From contig OZ244893.1 in the NCBI GenBank assembly GCA_965221485.1, positions 1,488,001 through 1,552,000 on the forward strand: a stretch of 64,000 nucleotides of DNA, written 5' to 3'. This stretch comes from JAJEBT01 sp965221485 (GTDB taxonomy: Bacteria; Pseudomonadota; Alphaproteobacteria; MPNO01; UBA830). The notes beneath the pieces are model-generated. The model saw only the letters and a program-made list of their open reading frames with translations, searched no databases and had not been told where the DNA came from. Made by a program: the position numbers and the translations under genes. Below, piece by piece: positions 17,702 to 25,962 of the stretch (its first letter is position 1; the number at the start of each line of letters is the position of its first letter).

Positions 17702-17891
17702 GCGTCGGGATCTCCCTTTCCAATGTCATGTTCTTCAGCACCGCCCCCGGCGAAAGGAGCTGCAAATCTTCGACATCGTCCATTGCGATTTTGCCCAGTC
17801 CTGTATTGCGGGTTTCGCAGCGAACAACCGGATCCCGTGTCGGAATCCTGCCTCTGCACGGATTACCTTTCAGCGTGCTCAAGGAATTCAT
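17694..17891 (-). CDS. Unidentified short frame upstream of the enoyl-CoA hydratase gene
   Basis: A 65-codon frame I do not recognise. Its C-terminal 40 residues (IAMDDVEDLQLLSPG followed by VLKNMTLEREIP) look protein-like, and its stop overlaps the next start, as coupled genes often do. Its N-terminal part overlaps the end of the truncated VapC frame. It could be the 3' remnant of a gene joined to the broken toxin at a deletion point. It may also be chance. Confidence 0.25.
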   Translation of the reverse strand: MNSLSTLKGNPCRGRIPTRDPVVRCETRNTGLGKIAMDDVEDLQLLSPGAVLKNMTLEREIPTHE

Positions 17892-18063
17892 CAGGCTCGT
17901 GGTCGGCCTCCGTCCCGCTGCGACCCACCACCATGATCAATAAATCGAGGGTATTCGCCACAGACAGGCGGGACGGAAATGTCGGCATAAACGTGTCCTT
18001 GAAGCGTTCGCCTTCGGGTTCACGGTTCAGGACCGTAACCAGCCCGGAGGTGTCGAAGATCAC
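17863..18063 (-). pseudogene. VapC-type PIN-domain toxin, truncated after the N-terminal half
   Basis: A 66-residue N-terminal piece of a VapC ribonuclease. MIFDTSGLVTVLNREPEGERF has the first catalytic Asp (Asp4) and the family's opening helix; later LSVANTLDLLIMVV and DEFLEHAER follow the VapC pattern. Family members are about 130 aa and need acidic residues in the second half (typically an NFGD segment), which are absent. Translation in the other two frames downstream does not restore them. The ATG overlaps the antitoxin stop (ATGA). It is non-toxic unless completed elsewhere. Confidence 0.72.
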
Positions 18064-18317
18064 CCGGGCAGGCCACGTTCGTCATGGAGCAAATCACCTT
18101 GGTCAATTACCGACGGGCCCCGGCCCATGAGCGCCGCACAGCGCTCTGCAATGGCCCGGAGCTTGCGCGCACGGCTCGCGATGTTGCGCTTGCGTTGCTC
18201 ACGCTCCAGACGCTCGCGCAAGGCAACGGTTATCGCGCCAGTCACGGTCTCCCCGGTCAGAAGGGCCAACTCACTCGCGAGCCTGCATGTCTCTTCATTC
18301 TTGATGCTGAGGCTCAT
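18060..18317 (-). CDS. VapB-type antitoxin (Rv0623-like)
   Basis: An 85-aa VapB antitoxin. The N-terminal half (MSLSIKNEETCRLASELALL, then TGETVTGAITVALRERLERE) is the DNA-binding and dimerising part of the Rv0623-type family. The acidic C-terminal tail ending DLLHDERGLPG would occlude the toxin active site. It overlaps the toxin frame by four bases. Since the partner toxin is truncated, this antitoxin may now be an orphan able to neutralise a related VapC. Confidence 0.85.
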   Translation of the reverse strand: MSLSIKNEETCRLASELALLTGETVTGAITVALRERLEREQRKRNIASRARKLRAIAERCAALMGRGPSVIDQGDLLHDERGLPG

Positions 18318-18568
18318 GACGTCTCCGGCGGAAGGGAAGCAACGATTCTACAATATGGGTCCGCTCTGCCCGCATCAACCTGCAAGGCACCGCAAATGAT
18401 GCAGGGGTTGTGTTTCAGCGGCAGGAAGAGGGATTCGCTGTGGCTCGAAAACAGTCACACAGTAGAGCGCCTCCGTGCCTCCACGCTGCAACGCTTGCGC
18501 CCCGTGGCAGCCTGGCCAAAACACCGTTTCGGACCTGCGCATGAACATCGAAGTGCCGTCCCCCCGGA

Positions 18569-19057
18569 CTAAAGAATAAAACTGACCAATCCGAGAGCGC
18601 CGAGCTCCTCGGTATCGAGGATCACCCGGCGCTCGGCGATCCGGATCGCGCCGTTTCCATGTTCCAGACGATAGACGTATCGGCCCACATAGGTGCCGGA
18701 CCGCCCGCCGCGGCGAAACCGATAGACAGCAAAGTTCGCGGTGACCGTCGCCTCGGCCCCGTCATCCTCCAGAATCCGGACATTCGAGATCAACCGTCGT
18801 GTACGCGAGGGCGGGAACTCGGCATGAGCTTCACGGCTCTGCAGTCGTTTCACCCGGCCACGGAGGCGATGCATATCGTCAGCAATGACGTAGAGGGATG
18901 TCTCCGGATCACTCTCCGGCGCCTCGCAGGACGGTATCAGATAACGCGCCTCTCCGGTCAACAGCGCGAGCCATCCGTCAAGATCCCACGCATCAAGCAG
19001 ATCCGCCTCTCGAAAGAGAAACTCCTCGGCACGCTCACGCGACAGGGCCACCCGCAA
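18569..19057 (-). CDS. Aromatic ring-hydroxylating dioxygenase beta subunit
   Basis: A 162-aa small subunit of a Rieske-type ring-hydroxylating oxygenase (NTF2-like cone fold). It opens with the helix AEEFLFREADLLDAWDLDGW, followed by YLIPSC, DDMHRLRGRVKRL, and SRTRRLISNVRIL, the order seen in benzoate/anthranilate/biphenyl-type beta subunits. It begins where the alpha-subunit gene ends (stop and start abut at 19057/19058), so the two form one enzyme. It probably has a structural role. No ferredoxin or reductase gene follows in the operon. Confidence 0.93.
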   Translation of the reverse strand: MRVALSRERAEEFLFREADLLDAWDLDGWLALLTGEARYLIPSCEAPESDPETSLYVIADDMHRLRGRVKRLQSREAHAEFPPSRTRRLISNVRILEDDGAEATVTANFAVYRFRRGGRSGTYVGRYVYRLEHGNGAIRIAERRVILDTEELGALGLVSFIL

Positions 19058-20380
19058 TTACCCCGGCCCGCCAGATTGCGTCCGCTCTTCGTCGCAGTCG
19101 TCAATCATGAGGCTGTTCCAGCGGCGCCAGAACGTGCGCATGTGAAGTTCGTCCGAATTGAGCTGTTCGCCCGACTTGGCAATCCCCCGCGTCATGATGG
19201 ACCAGGGCACTTCCTTCACGGTCGCGGAAATTCCGTCCTGGACCTGTTCCAGCGCCTCGACATCATCGGGTGTTGCCAACCCTCCCGGCCCATAGAAGGT
19301 GAGAAAGGAATCAAGCCGGACCCTTCGAAGAACTTCATTTTCCCCGACAGGTCCGAGTGCCCAGGCCGTCACCTCCATCCGGTTTGCCGTCACAGGCCAG
19401 AATGTTCTGACCGTGACCGACGAGCCGTCATTGATCATCAGGTTCGGAAAAATCAGCAGATTCCGGTTGGTGTTGGCAATCCGCTCTGCCCTCGCCGTTC
19501 CAAGGCGGTGATCAAGTTCGGCGCGCGTCCGCTCGATGACCGGCTTGGCCTCCTCGCCATAGACAGGAATCCAGGCAGCCACCGGGCGTCCCCGGAAGTT
19601 GAGATTATCGATGACCGCATGGCCATTTCCGAGACCCTTGCCAATACCGCGTTTCGGCAGCATCAGCCCCTTGGGCACGGCAATGTCGACCCCTGAGTCC
19701 TTCATGTATTCCAGCCATGTCACATGGGTGGAATGCAGGTGATAATCATCGAACGAGTTCTCGACAAGCAGCTTCCAGTTTGCGCGAATGTCATACTCCT
19801 GAACCCCTGTAATGATCTCCAGGGTGCCGCCTGGTGACTGTTCAACAACCAGATCGATGTAGTCCCTGGCACCGGCAAGCCAGGTATCCAGGTCCGGCAA
19901 ATCCGGATCAAACCCGGCGAACCAGAAACCGCGATACTGCTGCAGGAGGGGCACGGGCTGCAGTCCAAGGCGTGTGCGGTCAAATGACGGCGGGTAGGCA
20001 TCATCACCCGGAACTGCCGCCAGGCTTCCATCATTCCGGTAGGACCAGCCATGATAGAAGCAATAGAAACGCGGGGTGTTTCCGCGCCGTTCCCGGCAAA
20101 CCCGCGCGCCACGATGCCGGCAGGTATTCAGGAGAAGGCGAATCTGCCCCGAACTGTCGCGGCAGAAAATGACGGGACGACCCGCGACCCGCCGCGTCAC
20201 GAAATCTCCCACCGACGGAATCTCTGACTCATGACCCGCATAGATCCAGGAGCGGTCAAACACCCGTTCGCGCTCCACGTCCAGGATGGACTCGTCAACC
20301 AGAACCCTGCGGTTCAGTCTGAAGTCACCACGCTCGGGCTCATCCACAATGTAGGGCTCGGCGCAGGACGGGATGCTCAT
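19058..20380 (-). CDS. Rieske aromatic ring-hydroxylating dioxygenase alpha subunit
   Basis: A 440-aa catalytic subunit. The Rieske site is CRHRG followed by CFYHGW (C-x-H and C-x2-H). The mononuclear iron site is Asp-x2-His-x4-His within ENSFDDYHLHSTH. With its small subunit it belongs to the group that dihydroxylates substituted benzoates, anthranilates or salicylates. The start at 20380 follows GGAAG; a longer frame to 20464 would overlap the ridA-like gene. It lies 31 bp after that gene and divergent from the anthranilate-CoA type operon, so both may be controlled from the palindrome at 20874. The electron-transfer partners are missing locally. Confidence 0.94.
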   Translation of the reverse strand: MSIPSCAEPYIVDEPERGDFRLNRRVLVDESILDVERERVFDRSWIYAGHESEIPSVGDFVTRRVAGRPVIFCRDSSGQIRLLLNTCRHRGARVCRERRGNTPRFYCFYHGWSYRNDGSLAAVPGDDAYPPSFDRTRLGLQPVPLLQQYRGFWFAGFDPDLPDLDTWLAGARDYIDLVVEQSPGGTLEIITGVQEYDIRANWKLLVENSFDDYHLHSTHVTWLEYMKDSGVDIAVPKGLMLPKRGIGKGLGNGHAVIDNLNFRGRPVAAWIPVYGEEAKPVIERTRAELDHRLGTARAERIANTNRNLLIFPNLMINDGSSVTVRTFWPVTANRMEVTAWALGPVGENEVLRRVRLDSFLTFYGPGGLATPDDVEALEQVQDGISATVKEVPWSIMTRGIAKSGEQLNSDELHMRTFWRRWNSLMIDDCDEERTQSGGPG

Positions 20381-20411
20381 CTGACTGCTTCCGACAGGCT
20401 GCGTCGCCGCA

Positions 20412-20813
20412 TCATGTGACGTTTCGTGGAACGACCGCGGTTGTTTCGATCTCCAGCCTGGCACGATCCTCCATCAGCGCCGACACCTCGACCGCAGCCA
20501 TTGCAGGAAAACTCCGACCCATCACTTCCCGCCATGCCGTGCCGACAGCTTTCAGATCAGCGAGGTATTCCTGCTTGTCGACGAAATACAGCGTCATCCG
20601 GCACACATGCTCCGGGCCAGCTCCTCCCTCCCGCAGAACCGCTACGGTATTGACGAGCGCTTGCCGAAACTGGTCCACGAACCGGTCGCTCTCAAACTCT
20701 TCCTCGGCATTCCAGCCCACCATTCCGGCCACGAAAACCAGGGTTCCCTCGGCAGCCACCCCGTTGGAATAGCCCTTCGGGCGGCGCCATCCGGCAGGGT
20801 TGAGAGTCTGCAT
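20412..20813 (-). CDS. RidA-like (YjgF/Rid) family protein lacking the catalytic Arg
   Basis: A 133-aa Rid-family protein. RidA enzymes hydrolyse reactive imines and enamines and depend on Arg105 in the segment FPARS. Here that segment reads FPAMAAVEV, so Met105 replaces Arg, as in the non-deaminase or specialised Rid subfamilies. Rid proteins are also known as 2-aminomuconate deaminases in aminophenol and nitrobenzoate pathways. The start at 20813 has GGGGAG seven bases upstream, which is preferred over 20831. It leads the leftward operon with the Rieske oxygenase and faces the anthranilate-CoA type operon, a fitting place for an enamine-handling protein. Confidence 0.9.
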   Translation of the reverse strand: MQTLNPAGWRRPKGYSNGVAAEGTLVFVAGMVGWNAEEEFESDRFVDQFRQALVNTVAVLREGGAGPEHVCRMTLYFVDKQEYLADLKAVGTAWREVMGRSFPAMAAVEVSALMEDRARLEIETTAVVPRNVT

Positions 20814-20873
20814 TTCACACTCCCCGATCACCAGGTACGGGACATTCCCCGAGCTTGCGGGGCGCCCGTAAAC

Positions 20874-20889
20874 GTTTTAGGCTTAAAAC
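20874..20889. promoter_or_regulatory. Palindromic operator in the ridA-like/SDR divergent promoter
   Basis: GTTTTA-GGCT-TAAAAC has perfect six-base inverted arms. It is 23 bp upstream of the SDR start and 60 bp upstream of the ridA-like start. A nearly identical site with the same spacer length, ATTTTA-AACT-TAAAAC, lies upstream of the monooxygenase/reductase gene at 53.15 kb. Symmetry, size and the MarR gene in this operon make it a plausible MarR operator. Confidence 0.7.
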
Positions 20890-20912
20890 AAATCCGGATC
20901 AACAGAGTCCCG

Positions 20913-21746
20913 ATGTCACAGTCGCCCCGTCCTGCATTGCCGAACGCTTCATTCCATGGGATCGACGGAGAGCCGTTGACCGGCCAACACGCTCTGGTCA
21001 CAGGGGCAGCGCGGGGCATTGGAGCCGCAATTTGCGAGCGCCTTGCGCATCTGGGAGCGTCACTGACCCTGGTCGGCCGCACACGGGAAACACTGCTCGA
21101 ACGGGCCGGGGCGTTGTCCGAACGATATGACATATCGATCCATCTGGCGGTAGCGGATGTGGCCCAGCCCGAGGAAATTGTCGCCGCTTTCGATTCTGCC
21201 AGCTCCGAGTACGGCCCGATTTCCATTCTTGTGAACAATGCAGGTACCGCCCGGGCCGCTCCCTTTCAGCGGACAGACCGTGCGCTCTGGGACACAATGC
21301 TGGGAGTCAATCTGACCGGAGTTTTCAACTGCACCCAGGCTGTTCTGCCGGACATGCTGGAGGCCGGTTATGGACGCGTGATCAATGTCGCATCAACGGC
21401 GGGCCTGAAGGGCTATGCCTATGTGACGGCCTATTGCGCGGCCAAGCATGGCGTGGTCGGGATGACCCGGGCACTGGCACTGGAGACCGCAACCCGCGGC
21501 GTAACGGTCAATGCGGTCTGCCCCGGTTACACGGACACGGATCTTGTGAGCGATGCTATTGAAGTCATTGTCGCAAAGACGGGGCGTTCCAGCGAGGACG
21601 CTGTCAAGGAACTGGCGGCTGGAAATCCCCAGAAACGGTTGATTCTGCCCGAGGAAGTCGCCGATGCGGTAGCCTGGCTTGCGCTTCCGGCAACGGCTGC
21701 GGTGAACGGAGTAGTGTTACCTGTTGCCGGCGGCGAAGTCTCGTGA
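20913..21746 (+). CDS. SDR-family NAD(P)-dependent dehydrogenase (CoA-pathway type)
   Basis: A 277-aa short-chain dehydrogenase with the cofactor motif TGAARGIG near 33, NNAG near 110, and the catalytic Ser plus Y-x3-K in ASTAG and YCAAK. In known 2-aminobenzoyl-CoA gene clusters an SDR of this kind sits with MarR, enoyl-CoA hydratase, acyl-CoA dehydrogenase and CoA-ligase genes and is assumed to act on a 3-hydroxyacyl-CoA or a reduced alicyclic CoA ester. The start at 20913 is at MSQSPRP; longer frames run through the promoter palindrome. It overlaps the MarR start by four bases (GTGA). Confidence 0.92.
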   Translation: MSQSPRPALPNASFHGIDGEPLTGQHALVTGAARGIGAAICERLAHLGASLTLVGRTRETLLERAGALSERYDISIHLAVADVAQPEEIVAAFDSASSEYGPISILVNNAGTARAAPFQRTDRALWDTMLGVNLTGVFNCTQAVLPDMLEAGYGRVINVASTAGLKGYAYVTAYCAAKHGVVGMTRALALETATRGVTVNAVCPGYTDTDLVSDAIEVIVAKTGRSSEDAVKELAAGNPQKRLILPEEVADAVAWLALPATAAVNGVVLPVAGGEVS

Positions 21747-22258
21747 CAGCGGTGCGCGCCGACTATGAGACGGGAATCGGCGGTGATGACCGGATGGAGC
21801 TGCGAATCTGGCTTCGTCTCCTGACCTGCACCAATATGCTCGACCGACAGGTCAAGATACGGCTCAAGAAAACTGCTGACATAACCTTGCCCCGTTTCGA
21901 TATCCTGGCCCAGCTGGAGCGGCACGGCGCGCCGATGTCCATGAGTGCGCTCTCCGAGAGGCTGATGGTATCAAACGGCAACGTTACCGGACTTGTCGAA
22001 CGACTGATCCGGGAAGGACTTGTCGAACGGACCCGCGCACCACACGACCGCCGGATCCGCCTGATCGGCCTGACAGCGGAGGGCACACGAGTCTTCACTG
22101 CCCTGGCCGAAGACCACCGCCGCTGGATCGCCAGCATGATGGCCGGGCTGACCCAGGAGGACATGGGGGCGCTGCATGATCTGCTCGCGCTCCTGAAACG
22201 TTCCATCCGCGAAGACCTGGATCAACCGAAAAGGGATTCCCTTCATGAAGCGCATTGA
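21743..22258 (+). CDS. MarR-family transcriptional regulator
   Basis: A 171-aa MarR-type winged-helix regulator. The DNA-binding part is MSALSERLMVSNGNVTGLVERL, then the wing HDRRIRLIGLTAEG; flanking helices form the dimer interface. It starts with GTG inside the SDR stop and overlaps the enoyl-CoA hydratase start by 14 bases, so it is tightly coupled within the operon. MarR proteins in aromatic CoA pathways commonly repress until an aryl-CoA binds. The palindrome at 20874 and its twin at 53151 are the natural candidates for its binding sites. Confidence 0.93.
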   Translation: MTAVRADYETGIGGDDRMELRIWLRLLTCTNMLDRQVKIRLKKTADITLPRFDILAQLERHGAPMSMSALSERLMVSNGNVTGLVERLIREGLVERTRAPHDRRIRLIGLTAEGTRVFTALAEDHRRWIASMMAGLTQEDMGALHDLLALLKRSIREDLDQPKRDSLHEAH

Positions 22259-23063
22259 AGCGGCCGACATCAAGCCGGAGCATTTTGACTGGAAGGTCGA
22301 AGGCCGGGTCGCGACGATCACAATCAATCGACCCGACCGGAAAAACCCCCTGACCTTCGGGTCGTACGGCGAGCTCCGCGATACCTTTCTTACCCTCCGC
22401 CACGTGGATGACATCAAGGTGGTGGTCATAACCGGAGCCGGCGGCAACTTCTGCTCGGGCGGCGATGTTCACGAAATCATCGGGCCGCTCATCGAAATGG
22501 AAATGACGGAACTGCAACGCTTTACCGACATGACCGGTGACGTGGTCAAGGCCATGCGAACATGTCCGCAGCCAGTGATCGCTGCCGTAGAAGGGGTTTG
22601 TGCCGGCGCGGGAGCCATTCTCGCCATGGCCTCGGACCTCCGCTACGGCACCGCGGATGCACGCATCGCTTTCCTGTTCACGCGTGTCGGGCTTGCCGGC
22701 TGCGACATGGGAGCCTGCTCCATCCTGCCTCGCATCATTGGTCAGGGCCGTGCGTCCGAGCTGCTCTATACCGGACGGTCGATGTCTGGCGAAGAGGCCC
22801 GGCAATGGGGATTTTTCAATGATTTGTGTGCTCCGGGACAGACACTGGCCCACGCAATGGCCCTGGCGCAAAGATTGGCCGAGGGGCCCACGTTCGCCCA
22901 TTCCATTACCAAGCGCCAGCTGCACATGGAGTGGAACATGAGCGTGGAAGACGCAGTGACCGTGGAAGCGGAAGCTCAGGCAATTTGTATGCAGACCCGA
23001 GATTTCGAGCGCGCCTACCGGGCATTCGTGGAAGGCCGCAAGCCAGTGTTTGAAGGAAACTGA
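22245..23063 (+). CDS. Enoyl-CoA hydratase family protein of a 2-aminobenzoyl-CoA type operon
   Basis: A 272-aa crotonase-fold enzyme. ATITINRPDRKNPL at the N-terminus, the oxyanion segments NFCSGGDVHEI and VCAGAGAILAMASDLRYG, and a C-terminal helix with KRQLHMEWNMS fit the family. It is expected to hydrate or hydrolytically open an unsaturated (possibly cyclic) CoA ester after the monooxygenase/reductase step. The gene overlaps both the MarR gene and the acyl-CoA dehydrogenase start region, so stoichiometric coexpression is likely. Confidence 0.92.
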   Translation: MKRIEAADIKPEHFDWKVEGRVATITINRPDRKNPLTFGSYGELRDTFLTLRHVDDIKVVVITGAGGNFCSGGDVHEIIGPLIEMEMTELQRFTDMTGDVVKAMRTCPQPVIAAVEGVCAGAGAILAMASDLRYGTADARIAFLFTRVGLAGCDMGACSILPRIIGQGRASELLYTGRSMSGEEARQWGFFNDLCAPGQTLAHAMALAQRLAEGPTFAHSITKRQLHMEWNMSVEDAVTVEAEAQAICMQTRDFERAYRAFVEGRKPVFEGN

Positions 23064-23064
23064 C

Positions 23065-24237
23065 GTGTCCGATCTGACGTGGCTCGACTGGCCGTTTCTC
23101 GAGGACCACCATCGGGTTCTGGCCGGGAAATTCCGCGATTGGGTCGAGACCCGACTGCCCCCGGTTGCCGAACAGGAGCCGCGCAACACGGAAGAGCTCG
23201 ATCGTAAAGCGATACGTCTGGTGGAAATGCTGGCGGAAGGCGGCTGGCTAGAATACACAGTCCCCGCACCATGGGGCGGCCGTGATTCCGTGCTCGATGT
23301 CCGGGCGCTCTGTATCCTGCGGGAAACCCTCGCACAGCATTCCGGACTTGCCGACTTCGCCTTTGTGATGCAGGGCCTCGGAGGCGGCCCGATTTCACTT
23401 TTTGGATCAGAGGAAATGCGTCAACGCTATCTCCCGGCCATCGCCAGGGGAGAACGCATCGCGGCCTTCGCCCTGTCGGAACCGGACTCCGGTTCTGATG
23501 TTGCAGCCATGGTGACCACTGCGCGGCGCGACGGTAACGATTATGTCCTTGATGGCGCGAAAACTCTGATCTCGAATGGTGGCATTGCCCACCAGTACGT
23601 GGTTTTCGCCCGAACCGGTGAAGCCCCGGGTGCCAGAGGCCTGTCCGCATTTGTGGTCGACGCGGAAACACCGGGACTGTCGATAGCGGAACGATTTGAT
23701 GTGATAGCCCCGCATCCCCTGGGTCGACTGGAATTCAATAGCTGCCGCATCCCTGCCAGCCAGAGGCTTGGCGATCCGGGCGCCGGCTTCCGGATTGCAA
23801 TGTCGACACTTGATGTGTTTCGCTCGACGGTTGGCGCCGCAGCGCTCGGATTTGCCCGCCGCGCCTTTGCGGAGGCTGTCGCTCGATCAGGGTCGCGGAA
23901 GGCGTTCGGCAAACACCTGTCCGAACATCAGCTCATTCAGCAAAAACTCGCGGACATGGCGCTGAAAATCGATGCTTCTGCGCTGCTGGTCTATCGCTCC
24001 GCCTGGGCAAGGGACTCAGGCAGTCGTGTCACTCGGGAGGCAGCCATGGCCAAGCTCTTCGCAACCGAAAGCGCGCAGGAAGTGATTGACGAAGCCGTCC
24101 AGATTTTCGGCGGGATGGGTGTTGTTCACGGCTCACCCGTAGAGGCACTCTATCGGGAAATCCGGGCGCTCCGGATTTATGAAGGAACGAGCGAAATCCA
24201 GAGGCTGATTATTGCCGGACAGGTGCTCGCAAACTGA
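23065..24237 (+). CDS. Acyl-CoA dehydrogenase family protein
   Basis: A 390-aa flavin-dependent acyl-CoA dehydrogenase. The N-terminal helical domain, the central beta domain with FALSEPDSGSDVAAM, and the C-terminal helical domain with YEGTSEIQRL are all present; the Glu of YEGT is the usual catalytic base position. The GTG start at 23065 (preceded by GAAGGA) is preferred to a TTG at 23050. In the anthranilate-CoA route it would introduce or rearrange a double bond in the alicyclic or ring-opened CoA ester. Electrons go to ETF, which is not encoded here. Confidence 0.93.
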   Translation: MSDLTWLDWPFLEDHHRVLAGKFRDWVETRLPPVAEQEPRNTEELDRKAIRLVEMLAEGGWLEYTVPAPWGGRDSVLDVRALCILRETLAQHSGLADFAFVMQGLGGGPISLFGSEEMRQRYLPAIARGERIAAFALSEPDSGSDVAAMVTTARRDGNDYVLDGAKTLISNGGIAHQYVVFARTGEAPGARGLSAFVVDAETPGLSIAERFDVIAPHPLGRLEFNSCRIPASQRLGDPGAGFRIAMSTLDVFRSTVGAAALGFARRAFAEAVARSGSRKAFGKHLSEHQLIQQKLADMALKIDASALLVYRSAWARDSGSRVTREAAMAKLFATESAQEVIDEAVQIFGGMGVVHGSPVEALYREIRALRIYEGTSEIQRLIIAGQVLAN

Positions 24238-24277
24238 AGAGCAGCCCGGCACACCAGAGCGAGTGGGACAGACTGCA

Positions 24278-25954
24278 ATGACGACCATACCACCCGGCGG
24301 AATGACCTCTCATATCGATACATTCGCTGCCGACAACCTGCCCCCTCTCGATCAATGGCCAGACTTCGACTACGGGGCGCTTCCGATCCTCCAGGGCTAT
24401 CCGTCACGGATCAACGCCGGCATCGAACTGCTCGACCGCATGTGCGAAACCGGTCATGCAGACCGGCCCGTCCTTCACTATGGTCCGGTGACCTGGAGCT
24501 ACGCACAATTAAGGGACGTATCTGATCGTATTGCCAGGGTTCTGGTGGAAGATCAGGGACTGGTACCCGGGAACCGCGTACTGCTGCGCGCTGCAAACAA
24601 TCCCATGCTGGTGGCCTGCTGGTATGCAGTCCTGCGCGCGGGGGGCATTTGTGTCACAACCATGCAGTTGCTCAGGGTACGCGAACTCCTGCACATCATC
24701 GAAAAGGCCGAGATTCGCCATGCTCTCTGCCAGCTGTCCCTGGCGGAGGCGATGGAAGAAAGCCGGATCCAGCAGCCCGAACTGGCCCACGCCCTTTACT
24801 TCTCGCCACTGGGTGCTGATGACAATCCTGACGCCACTCTCGACCGGGCCATCGCGGACAAGACTGCCAGTCTGACACCGTGCGATACGGCTGCCAATGA
24901 CACTGCGCTGATCGCCTTTACTTCGGGCACCACGGGCGTTCCCAAGGCCACGATGCATTTCCACCGCGACATTCTGGCAATGTGCGATTGTTTCCCCCGC
25001 TCCTTTGACATGGCAGCACCAGACGACATCTTTGTCGGCACCCCGCCCCTGGCCTTTACGTTCGGGCTGGGCGGCCTGACCTGCTTTCCCATGAGGTTCG
25101 GCGCCTCGACCCGGTATTTTCCCGAGGCCGTCGGACCGGAAGACATGCTGAAAGCGATCGAAAGGTACCGGATTACCAGCATCTACACGGCACCGACCAT
25201 GTATCGTCACCTGGCCGAGCTTGCGGGAGGGTACGACATTTCGAGTCTCGCCAAGTGCGTCTCGGCCGGCGAAACCCTGCCGCGGGCGACCTGGGAAGCC
25301 TTTCACGAGTGCACCGGCATTCCGATTGTGGACGGTCTCGGATCAACGGAAATGATCCATATTTTCGTTTCCGCGAGCCGCGAGGAGATGCGGCCCGGAT
25401 ATACGGGAAAGGCCATTCCTGGCTATCGCGCCAGAATCGTCGACGAGGATGGCCAGGAACTGCCGCCCGGAACATCCGGGTTTCTGGCAGTTCAGGGACC
25501 AACCGGCTGCCGTTACCTGTCGGACCCCCGACAATCGGACTATGTCAGGGATGGCTGGAATTATCCGGGCGACATCTACGAAATGAACGAGGAGGGATAC
25601 TTTCGCTATGTCGCGCGCGCAGACGATATGATCATCTCTGCAGGATACAATATCTCGGGGCCCGAAGTGGAAGGCGCCCTGCTCCTGCACGAATCCGTTG
25701 CGGAATGCGCGGTTATCGCCAAGCCGGACCCGCATCGGACCAATATCGTCAAGGCCTATGTGGTTCTGCGAGGCGGGGTCGACGGCGATGAAGCGCTGGT
25801 CCAGCACCTTCAGGACCATGTCAAGGCTGAAATCGCGCCCTACAAGTATCCGAGGGAAATCGAATTCCGGCGTGACCTTCCAAAAACCGAAACCGGCAAG
25901 CTTCAGCGTTTCCGACTGCGGGAGCAGGAAGTCGATACCGAATCGCGCAGCTGA
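24278..25954 (+). CDS. 2-aminobenzoate-type CoA ligase (benzoate-CoA ligase family)
   Basis: A 558-aa adenylate-forming ligase. The P-loop-like motif is FTSGTTGVPKATMHF, the adenine-site motif GLGSTEMIHIF, the hinge region YVARADDMIISAGYNI and the catalytic Lys in LPKTETGKLQRF. The mix of genes around it (MarR, SDR, hydratase, acyl-CoA dehydrogenase, Rid) is that of known 2-aminobenzoate-CoA ligases, and a fused 2-aminobenzoyl-CoA monooxygenase/reductase occurs at 50.7 kb. Substrate is therefore probably anthranilate or a near relative such as salicylate. The start is uncertain between 24278 and 24302. It is the last gene of its operon. Confidence 0.9.
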   Translation: MTTIPPGGMTSHIDTFAADNLPPLDQWPDFDYGALPILQGYPSRINAGIELLDRMCETGHADRPVLHYGPVTWSYAQLRDVSDRIARVLVEDQGLVPGNRVLLRAANNPMLVACWYAVLRAGGICVTTMQLLRVRELLHIIEKAEIRHALCQLSLAEAMEESRIQQPELAHALYFSPLGADDNPDATLDRAIADKTASLTPCDTAANDTALIAFTSGTTGVPKATMHFHRDILAMCDCFPRSFDMAAPDDIFVGTPPLAFTFGLGGLTCFPMRFGASTRYFPEAVGPEDMLKAIERYRITSIYTAPTMYRHLAELAGGYDISSLAKCVSAGETLPRATWEAFHECTGIPIVDGLGSTEMIHIFVSASREEMRPGYTGKAIPGYRARIVDEDGQELPPGTSGFLAVQGPTGCRYLSDPRQSDYVRDGWNYPGDIYEMNEEGYFRYVARADDMIISAGYNISGPEVEGALLLHESVAECAVIAKPDPHRTNIVKAYVVLRGGVDGDEALVQHLQDHVKAEIAPYKYPREIEFRRDLPKTETGKLQRFRLREQEVDTESRS

Positions 25955-25962
25955 TACCGCGG

